Part shown: positions 1 to 7,582 of the stretch, in pieces
How positions within the stretch are numbered: position 1 is the first letter of the stretch
Layout of the letters: the number at the start of each line of letters is the position of its first letter
Source: Stenotrophomonas maltophilia
GTDB lineage: Bacteria; Pseudomonadota; Gammaproteobacteria; Xanthomonadales; Xanthomonadaceae
Length of the DNA stretch: 11,382 nucleotides
Direction: 5' to 3'
NCBI GenBank assembly: GCA_002386405.1
Contig: DGIP01000151.1
Span: 1 to 11,382 of the forward strand
The notes under the pieces: generated by a model
Seen by the model: only the letters and a program-made list of their open reading frames with translations
Databases searched by the model: none
What the model was told of the DNA's origin: nothing
Translations under genes and position numbers: made by a program

Positions 1-9
1 GGCGATGGA

Positions 10-534
10 TCAGCCGGCGGTGGCCAGCGAGCCGGTGTTGCAATGGGTCAGCACGCCGCTGCCGGCGTCGATCAGGCCGGCGCCCAGCGCGCCCATGTGG
101 CGGTTGGCGGCCAGGTCTTCTTCGGCGATGGCCTGCGCTTCGCGGGCCAGCACCTGCGCCCAGTCGGCACCGGCCGGCGCCACGGCGCGGCGCATGCGTG
201 CCAGCGCCCAGGCCAGGTTGACCGCGGTCGGGCGTGAAGCGTTCAGGCGCTGCAGCGCCGGTTCCAACTTGGCCAGCGCCTGCGCGCCATCGTCGGCCTG
301 CACCTGCTGCGCCGCCAGCACCACGCCCCAGGCAGCGGCAATGCCGATGGCCGGCGCGCCGCGCACGGTCAGCGCGTGGATGGCCTCGGCCACCGCGTCG
401 CTGTCACGGCATTCCACGTGTTCCACCACGAACGGCAGCTTGCGCTGGTCGAGCAGCTGCAGGGAATCACCGGTCCACAGGATCGGACGGATGTGGTCGT
501 AGCGGGCGTAATCGATGTCGGGGGATGCGTTCAT
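10..534 (-). CDS. mtnA: S-methyl-5-thioribose-1-phosphate isomerase, N-terminal half, frame closes at window edge
   Basis: MtnA isomerises methylthioribose-1-phosphate to methylthioribulose-1-phosphate in the cytosolic methionine salvage pathway. The start at 534 gives [20 protein letters not shown], a typical MtnA opening, followed by the conserved [16 protein letters not shown] block (residues 56-70), [14 protein letters not shown] (98-111) and [17 protein letters not shown] (132-148). The motif [12 protein letters not shown] (163-174) carries the family's catalytic cysteine as Cys165. The usual protein is about 350 residues, so only the first half is here. Directly after LATAG, where the family continues with an aromatic residue and GTALGVI, the frame meets TGA at 10-12 and the remaining 9 bases do not resemble mtnA. 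The gene is therefore either disrupted or the sequence is unreliable at the edge. It lies 20 bases downstream of the DUF3011 gene and is probably co-transcribed with it. Identity is certain; intactness is not. Confidence 0.93.
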   Translation of the reverse strand: MNASPDIDYARYDHIRPILWTGDSLQLLDQRKLPFVVEHVECRDSDAVAEAIHALTVRGAPAIGIAAAWGVVLAAQQVQADDGAQALAKLEPALQRLNASRPTAVNLAWALARMRRAVAPAGADWAQVLAREAQAIAEEDLAANRHMGALGAGLIDAGSGVLTHCNTGSLATAG

Positions 535-551
535 CCCGTCATTGTAACGGG
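535..551 (-). promoter_or_regulatory. Small hairpin touching the mtnA start codon
   Basis: CCCGT (535-539) and ACGGG (547-551) can pair around a 7-base loop. In the mRNA the hairpin ends exactly at the mtnA ATG, and its 3' arm ACGGG would occupy the ribosome-binding position. No better Shine-Dalgarno sequence is visible. A five-base stem can arise by chance in G+C-rich DNA, so a role in translation is only a suggestion. Confidence 0.25.
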
Positions 552-554
552 CGC

Positions 555-1298
555 TCAATTCACATGGAATTCGGCGCGGCAGCCGTTGTCGACCCACACC
601 CCGCGGGCGTCCCAGCCCCAGTCGCGGCCTTCCTCGCAGGGGCTGCCGGACAGTTGCTTGGACAGGGTGGCGCTCTTGCTGATGCCGGCCCCGCAGAAGC
701 GACGCTGGCGCGACTTGGATTCGCAGACCAGGGCGCGTGGCACATCGAGGAAGCCACTGCCGTCGGCGGCACCCACCTCGAAATCGCCTTGGCAGCCCCG
801 GGTGACCCACACCTCGTTGCGTTTGACGCCCCAGCTGTGCCCTTCCCGGCACGGCATCGCCGACAGCTGGCGCAGCAGCCGCACCGGCGCGCCCTGCAGG
901 ATCACCGGGCAGCTCTGCGGGCGGCCATTGGATTCGCAGCGCAACACCCGGCGCACCTTGCGTTCGCCACCGGTGCTGGCACCGGGCGCGCCACGGCTGC
1001 GGAACTCGGCCCGGCACCCCAGCGTCACCCAGACGCCGGTGCGGTCGGTGCCCCACTCCGAACCGCGGATGCAGTTGTTGTCGGACAGCTGGCGGATGAG
1101 GTCGACGCCGTTGGCGACCGGCATGTCGCAATGCACCCACTCCATGTCGCGCGACTGGCAGCGCACCACCTGCCCGGCATAGCCGGTCTCGGCCCACGCC
1201 GACAGCGGCAGGCAGGAAGCAAACAGCACCAGCCCCAACGCCGGCAGGCGCCACATCGACGCGGACGGCGTTGGTGCAGCAGCTTCCACCCGATTCAT
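555..1298 (-). CDS. Secreted DUF3011-type cysteine-repeat protein of unknown function
   Basis: No function is known to me. From the ATG at 1298 the product is 247 residues. It has a signal peptide whose hydrophobic core is [15 protein letters not shown], with an Ala-Trp-Ala cleavage site near residue 36, so it is probably periplasmic or exported. The mature part holds three repeats, each with four cysteines at nearly constant spacing: 47/57/76/95, 121/130/150/169 and 192/202/221/240. Each repeat has a central leucine- and serine-rich stretch (QLS), a WG pair, and a terminal WV..GC.A.F signature, which matches the DUF3011 family pattern. Two disulfides per repeat are likely, because cysteines are even in number and exported. 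The start is uncertain: in-frame ATGs lie at 1307, 1298 and 1256. The 1256 start gives the most compact signal peptide, and codons upstream of it are less G/C-rich at third positions. None has a convincing ribosome site. It lies 20 bases before mtnA and 114 bases after epmA; nothing recognisable is in that gap. Confidence 0.82.
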   Translation of the reverse strand: MNRVEAAAPTPSASMWRLPALGLVLFASCLPLSAWAETGYAGQVVRCQSRDMEWVHCDMPVANGVDLIRQLSDNNCIRGSEWGTDRTGVWVTLGCRAEFRSRGAPGASTGGERKVRRVLRCESNGRPQSCPVILQGAPVRLLRQLSAMPCREGHSWGVKRNEVWVTRGCQGDFEVGAADGSGFLDVPRALVCESKSRQRRFCGAGISKSATLSKQLSGSPCEEGRDWGWDARGVWVDNGCRAEFHVN

Positions 1299-1412
1299 CA
1301 ACTCCATACCCGCCGCCACTGAACGATTACGTCGCCACCATCCGACATCGGGTGTGATCAGAGCATCATCACGCGACCCGCGCAAGGCACTTTCATGGCG
1401 ACTTCACTGCAA

Positions 1413-2357
1413 TCAGGCGTGGGCGAAATCGAACGCGAGCACATCGGCAATCCGGGCGGTGCGATTCATCGCCATCAACAGGCGATCCACGCCAACCGCC
1501 ACGCCGGCGCAATCGGGCAGCGCGGGCAATGCATCGAGCAGGCGCTGGTCCAGCGGCGGCAGCATGGCGCCGCGTGCCTGCCGCACCGCGTGGTCACGCA
1601 CGAAGCGGGCGCGCTGTTCATCGGCATCGTTCAGCTCGTGATAGCCGTTGGCCAGCTCGACCGCGCCCAGGTACAGCTCGAAGCGTTCGGCCAGCGGCGG
1701 CGTGCCCGGCCGCACCCGCGCCAGTGCGGCCTGGCTGGCCGGCCAGTCGTGCACCACCGTCATCTGGTCATCACCGAAATGCGGCTGGATGCAGTGGGTC
1801 ATCAACAGGTCCAGCCAGTCGTCGCGGGTCAGGCCGTCGGCGTCGATGCAAACCCCGGCCAGCGGCGCCTGCAGCTGCTCCAGGCTGGCCTCGAACGGAT
1901 CCAGCCCCACGTGCGCCTGGTAAAGGCTGCGATAGTCGAGCACCTGCAGTGTCGCTTCGCGCCCGACCTGCGCCAGCGCCGCGCGTACCAGTGCCACGGT
2001 TTCGTCGATCAGGCGGTGGTGGTCCCAACCCACCCGGTACCACTCGAGCATGGTGAACTCGGGGTTGTGGCGGCCGCCCGCTTCGCCATTGCGGAACACC
2101 CGGCCCAGCTCGTAGCAGTCGCCCACGCCCGCCGCGAGCAGGCGCTTGAGCGGGTACTCGGGCGAGGTGCGCAGCCAACGCTGGGCGATGCCCGCATCGA
2201 CGTGGCCACTGAAACGGGTGTGGAAACTGTCGATGTTGGGTTCGGTGTTGCCGGCCTCGGAGAGGATCGGTGTTTCGACTTCCAGCACGTCGCGCTCGGC
2301 AAAGAACGCACGGATCAGTGCGTTCAACGCCGCACGCTGGCGCAGCGCGGCGATCAC
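1413..2357 (-). CDS. epmA: Elongation factor P--(R)-beta-lysine ligase EpmA (GenX/PoxA/YjeA)
   Basis: EpmA is a lysyl-tRNA-synthetase paralogue that attaches (R)-beta-lysine to a lysine of elongation factor P, helping ribosomes through polyproline stretches. The 314-residue product is a lone class II catalytic domain with no N-terminal anticodon-binding domain, as in EpmA (E. coli protein 325 residues). Visible features are LEVETP (25-30), TSPEYPLKRLL (64-74), motif 2 FRNGEAGGRHNPEFTMLEWY (88-107), ERFELYLGAVELANGYHEL (224-242) and motif 3 GVAVGVDR (285-292). The start is GTG at 2357. It overlaps the stop of the upstream acetyltransferase as GTGA, and the frame is closed by a TGA about 18 codons further up with no ATG between, so this is the longest possible protein. 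The overlap implies translational coupling. EpmB (lysine 2,3-aminomutase) and EF-P are not in the window. Confidence 0.93.
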   Translation of the reverse strand: MIAALRQRAALNALIRAFFAERDVLEVETPILSEAGNTEPNIDSFHTRFSGHVDAGIAQRWLRTSPEYPLKRLLAAGVGDCYELGRVFRNGEAGGRHNPEFTMLEWYRVGWDHHRLIDETVALVRAALAQVGREATLQVLDYRSLYQAHVGLDPFEASLEQLQAPLAGVCIDADGLTRDDWLDLLMTHCIQPHFGDDQMTVVHDWPASQAALARVRPGTPPLAERFELYLGAVELANGYHELNDADEQRARFVRDHAVRQARGAMLPPLDQRLLDALPALPDCAGVAVGVDRLLMAMNRTARIADVLAFDFAHA

Positions 2358-2839
2358 GCGCGTGCGTCCCGCAGGCGGTCGGCCAGCCGCAGGGTGAGCA
2401 GGCTGCGGGTGTCATCGACATAGCCGGTGGCCAGGTACAACCGGCGCGCCAGTTCGTTGTGGTGGTTCACCTCCAGCCGCATGCGCTCCACCCCGCGCGC
2501 GTTGGCGCGCTGTTCCAGGATGGCCAGCGCCTGCTTGCCGCGGCCACGGCCGCGTGCGGCATGGCTGAGGTACAGCTCATCCAGCAGCGCGAAGTGACCG
2601 CCCTGCTCCAGGCTGAAGCCCATGGCCAGCGCGGCGTGGCCCACCACTTCACCGGTTTCGGACAGCCACAGCAGCACTTCGCCGTTGCGCGGATCTTCCA
2701 GCAGTGCGGCCAGCGCGCGGCGCACGCGCGCTTCGTCGAAGTCCAGGTGGTCTTCGGCGTAGAACTCGCGCATCAGGCCGACCACCAGTTCGGTGTCGGC
2801 GACGGTGGCGAGGCGGAAGTCGAGGGGGGAGGTCTGCAT
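2354..2839 (-). CDS. GNAT-family N-acetyltransferase, substrate unknown
   Basis: A 161-residue single-domain GNAT protein expected to transfer an acetyl group from acetyl-CoA in the cytosol. The acetyl-CoA pyrophosphate-binding motif is RGRGRG (96-101), matching R-x-x-G-x-G and preceded by the strand LLDELYLS (85-92). The C-terminal half shows the usual MRLEVNHHNELARRLYLATGY pattern (120-140, central part quoted), with Tyr135 in the position of the family's general acid. An acidic helix, REFYAEDHLDFDE (24-36), is typical of one small GNAT subgroup. It starts 17 bases after ligA and its TGA overlaps the epmA GTG start by four bases, so it should be made together with both. The genomic pairing with epmA raises the possibility of a substrate linked to EF-P or beta-lysine, but the sequence alone does not show it; an unrelated small-molecule or antibiotic acetyltransferase is equally possible. 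Confidence 0.9.
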   Translation of the reverse strand: MQTSPLDFRLATVADTELVVGLMREFYAEDHLDFDEARVRRALAALLEDPRNGEVLLWLSETGEVVGHAALAMGFSLEQGGHFALLDELYLSHAARGRGRGKQALAILEQRANARGVERMRLEVNHHNELARRLYLATGYVDDTRSLLTLRLADRLRDARA

Positions 2840-2856
2840 GGGGATTCAATCCGTTT

Positions 2857-5352
<2,496 letters not shown>

Positions 5353-5436
5353 GGCGCTGCGGCCCAACACGGCCACCCGAGCGCGCGCCGGAAGCAGGTG
5401 ACCCACGAGATCGCGTCGCAGAATCGATGCCATGCC

Positions 5437-5465
5437 TTGCCTGCCCCGCCGCGTGGCGCTAGCGT
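5437..5465 (+). promoter_or_regulatory. Weak candidate promoter of the Tat-exported aminotransferase gene
   Basis: TTGCCT at 5437-5442 and TAGCGT at 5460-5465 are separated by 17 bases. Both match sigma-70 consensus only partly (four and three of six), but they include the most conserved positions. Transcription would start near 5472, about 26 bases before the ATG at 5498. The match is weak enough to be chance. Confidence 0.22.
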
Positions 5466-5497
5466 GCCGGCATTGTCCCGCCTTCGGTGTTCCCGCG

Positions 5498-6619
5498 ATG
5501 TCATCGACCGTCTCGTCCCGCCGTTCCTTCCTGCAGCTGGCCGGTACCGGCCTGGCCCTGTCCGGTATCGGCCTGGGGCCTGCGACCGCCAGCCCCGCCC
5601 TGCCCGCCCGTGCGGCCGGTGCCGGTCCGGTGCTGCTCAACTTCAACGAAAGTCCGTACGGCCCTTCCGCTGCCGCGCAGGCCGCCGCCCGCGACATCGT
5701 GGCCGACAGCGGGCGCTACCTGTTCGCGCTGGCCGGCGAGCTGCGCGATGCGTTCGCGCAGCAGGAAGGCCTGGCTGCGGACCGCGTGCGGCTGTTCCCC
5801 GGCTCCAGCGAACCGTTGAACCGTGCCGCCGTGGTCTGGACCTCGCCCAGCGCCGGGCTGGTGGTGGCCGACCCGACGTTCGAAAGCCTGGGGGACCTGG
5901 CGGCCGCACGCGGGGCCACGGTGGAGAAGGTGCCGCTGCGTGCCGATGGTGCGCACGACGTGCGCGCGATGGTCGATGCGGCCACGCGGGTCAACGCCGG
6001 GTTGCTGTACCTGTGCAATCCCAACAATCCCACCGGCTCGATCACGCCCGCCGACGACATTGCCTGGTTGCTGGCCAACAAGCCGGCGCAGACGCGCCTG
6101 CTGGTGGACGAGGCCTACCTGCAGTTCAGCGCGCAGCGCTCGGTGATCGCGCAGGTGATGCAGCGCGATGACGTGATCGTGCTGCGCACGTTCTCCAAGC
6201 TGTACGGCATGGCCGGGTTGCGCCTGGGCGTGGCCGCCGCACATCCGGACCGGCTGCGCGAGCTGGCCAGCCTGGGCGACAACCCGCTGCCGGTGACCGC
6301 TCTGGCGGCAGGGTTGGCGAGCCTGCGTGAGCCCGGGCTGGTGGAACAGCGGCGCGAGCAGAACACCCGGGTGCGCCAGGCCACGGTGCAGTGGTTGGAA
6401 AAGCGCGGTTTCCGTTGCCTGCCGACGGAGGCGAACTGCTTCATGGTCGATGTGCAGCGCGATGGCGCGGCGTTCACCAAGGCGATGGCCGAGCGTGGCG
6501 TGGTGATCGGCCGCAGCTGGCCGATCTGGCCGCAGGTGGTCCGCGTCAGCGTGGGTACCGAAGCCGAAATGGCCGCGTTCCGCGAAGCATTTGCAGCGGT
6601 CGTTGGATTGAACGGGTGA
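5498..6619 (+). CDS. HisC-like PLP-dependent aminotransferase (class I/II fold) with Tat signal peptide
   Basis: A fold-type I aminotransferase resembling histidinol-phosphate aminotransferase, but with an export signal. From the ATG at 5498 (373 residues) the twin-arginine motif SRRSFLQ is at 7-13, followed by the hydrophobic stretch LAGTGLALSGIGLG and a possible Ala-Thr-Ala cleavage site near residue 31. The catalytic core has NFNESPYGPS (48-57, the HisC-type N terminus), the phosphate-loop GSSEP (102-106), NPNNPTG (174-180), VDEAY with Asp204 for the pyridine nitrogen, TFSKLYGMAGLRLG with the PLP lysine Lys234 and Arg242, and VRVSVGT with Arg349 as the likely carboxylate-binding arginine. 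No catalytic residue seems lost. An ATG at 5432 would push the Tat motif to residue 29, so 5498 is preferred although no clear ribosome site precedes either. It is divergent from ligA and convergent with zipA. The true substrate is unknown; biosynthetic HisC is cytosolic and lacks such a signal, so a histidine-pathway role is doubtful. Confidence 0.93.
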   Translation: MSSTVSSRRSFLQLAGTGLALSGIGLGPATASPALPARAAGAGPVLLNFNESPYGPSAAAQAAARDIVADSGRYLFALAGELRDAFAQQEGLAADRVRLFPGSSEPLNRAAVVWTSPSAGLVVADPTFESLGDLAAARGATVEKVPLRADGAHDVRAMVDAATRVNAGLLYLCNPNNPTGSITPADDIAWLLANKPAQTRLLVDEAYLQFSAQRSVIAQVMQRDDVIVLRTFSKLYGMAGLRLGVAAAHPDRLRELASLGDNPLPVTALAAGLASLREPGLVEQRREQNTRVRQATVQWLEKRGFRCLPTEANCFMVDVQRDGAAFTKAMAERGVVIGRSWPIWPQVVRVSVGTEAEMAAFREAFAAVVGLNG

Positions 6620-6626
6620 GGCGGCG

Positions 6627-6649
6627 GTAGGGTCGGTTCCCGAACGACC
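6627..6649 (+). repeat. GTAG-headed REP unit, left copy
   Basis: GTAG is followed by GGTCGGTTCCCGAACGACC, which folds into a short stem (GGTCG/CGACC, extended through a mismatch) around CCC. A GTAG tetranucleotide at the foot of a hairpin is the signature of REP/SMAG elements in Stenotrophomonas. It starts eight bases after the aminotransferase stop codon. Confidence 0.72.
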
Positions 6650-6751
6650 GCACGCAGCGCTTCAACGTCCGGTAACGCATGACCATGGACGGAGCAAAGG
6701 CCGTCTCCGCCAGAGGTTCATGCGTCACCGTGCCAATCACCGTAGACGGCA

Positions 6752-6773
6752 GTCGTTTGGGAACCGACCCTAC
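6752..6773 (-). repeat. GTAG-headed REP unit, right inverted copy
   Basis: On the minus strand this reads GTAGGGTCGGTTCCC followed by AAACGAC: the left unit with one change next to the loop. The change turns a G-U pair into A-U, so the stem is kept and a CCC loop remains. It sits about 30 bases past the zipA stop codon. Confidence 0.72.
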
Positions 6774-6804
6774 CGCGCCGGCCCCAGACGTTTCCCGGCA
6801 CCCG

Positions 6805-7539
6805 TTACCAACGCGGAGCTTTCGTAAGTGGCGGCGCCTGGTGCTGCCGGTCGTACGCGCGCAGCTCGTCGCGGATGTGCGCGATGCGCTGGCGGCCCAG
6901 GCTGGCCTTGCTGTCGTCAAGCACGACGGCATCGAGCAGCTCGGCCATGCGCTCCACGGTCGGCAGCATCTTTTCCCAGGCATCCAACGCGGTCATCGGC
7001 GCCGGCAGGGTCAGGAAGAACGCGATGGCCGGGGTTTCCATCTCGCGGATGGTGGCCATGTCGAAGCTGCCCGGCTTCATGATGCTGGCCATGGAAAAGA
7101 TCGGGCCGCGCTCGGGGTGGCCTTCCACCAGCCGGTGGAACACGTTCATGTGGCCGAACACCAGGCCGGTCTTTTCCGCGGCCACCACGATATCTTCGCC
7201 GCGCAGCACCTCACCGGCGCGGGCCGCCACGAACAGCGAGACGATCTTGTCGAAATCCTGGGTGGCGCGCTTGCCCAGGTCGCTGGCCGGGCTGGCATCC
7301 ACCTCGGGCAGGCCCAGTTCGGCCTGGGTCACGCCGTTCTCGTCGGTGAAGCCGGCGCCAGCGGCACCCGCTTCCTGTTCGCCCAGCAGCGGCTCACGGC
7401 GCTGGCCTGCGGCACCTTCGGCACCTTCCACGCGGCGGCCCTGCGATTTTTTCCGCGGCCGGCCAAACAGGAAGATCGCAGCAATCAGCAGCAGGCCGGC
7501 GGCCAGGATGCCGATGCGGAGCATTGCCATGTCGGACAT
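6805..7539 (-). CDS. zipA: Cell division protein ZipA
   Basis: ZipA tethers FtsZ to the inner membrane in the early divisome. The 244-residue product starts MSDMAMLRIG and has one N-terminal membrane segment (about 7-26, IGILAAGLLLIAAIFLFG) followed by a basic patch, RPRKKSQGRR. A linker of about 70 residues is rich in Gly, Ala and Glu. The C-terminal FtsZ-binding domain (about 97-230) shows FDKIVSLFVAARAGEVLRGEDI, GLVFGHMNVFHR (125-136), FSMASIMKPGSFD (148-160), a hydrophobic AIAFFLTLPAP strand and the final RQRIAHIRDELRAYD helix. The linker is much shorter and less Pro/Gln-rich than in the 328-residue E. coli protein. GGAG at 7549-7552 about 9 bases upstream supports the start at 7539. Two further in-frame ATGs (7530, 7524) follow within six codons. 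It lies 43 bases after smc and is probably co-transcribed with it. Confidence 0.95.
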   Translation of the reverse strand: MSDMAMLRIGILAAGLLLIAAIFLFGRPRKKSQGRRVEGAEGAAGQRREPLLGEQEAGAAGAGFTDENGVTQAELGLPEVDASPASDLGKRATQDFDKIVSLFVAARAGEVLRGEDIVVAAEKTGLVFGHMNVFHRLVEGHPERGPIFSMASIMKPGSFDMATIREMETPAIAFFLTLPAPMTALDAWEKMLPTVERMAELLDAVVLDDSKASLGRQRIAHIRDELRAYDRQHQAPPLTKAPRW

Positions 7540-7582
7540 TCGAGGGGTCTCCGGCTAAATACGTTCAGGTAAGCATGGCACG

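Larger units (their letters stand above)
6625..6775. repeat. About 150-base near-palindromic element bounded by inverted GTAG repeats (REP dimer or MITE-like)
   Basis: The arms read GGTAGGGTCGGTTCCC at the left (6626-6641) and the exact reverse complement at the right (6759-6774). Inner blocks ACGCATGA (6675-6682) and TCATGCGT (6718-6725) share the same symmetry axis, close to base 6700. GGAG/CTCC (6691-6694, 6705-6708) lie at the centre. Intervening bases have diverged. The element fills the gap between two convergent stop codons (6619 and 6805), so its RNA could fold into a long hairpin in either direction and stop transcription from both sides. It has no coding capacity. Non-autonomous REP dimers mobilised by a RAYT transposase elsewhere in the genome are a known explanation for such units. 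Confidence 0.8.

Noticed and set aside
535..1254. Upstream extension of the mtnA frame to 1254
   Set aside because: It runs through the DUF3011 gene out of frame. The MtnA family start is at 534.
1771..2421. Minus-strand frame of 216 codons overlapping epmA
   Set aside because: It is an alternative frame inside epmA and the GNAT 3' end, with no motif; epmA motifs 2 and 3 are clear in the other frame.
5498..6619. Naming the aminotransferase hisC
   Set aside because: The fold and motifs are HisC-like, but the Tat signal and the absence of other his genes nearby make the histidine-pathway assignment unsafe.
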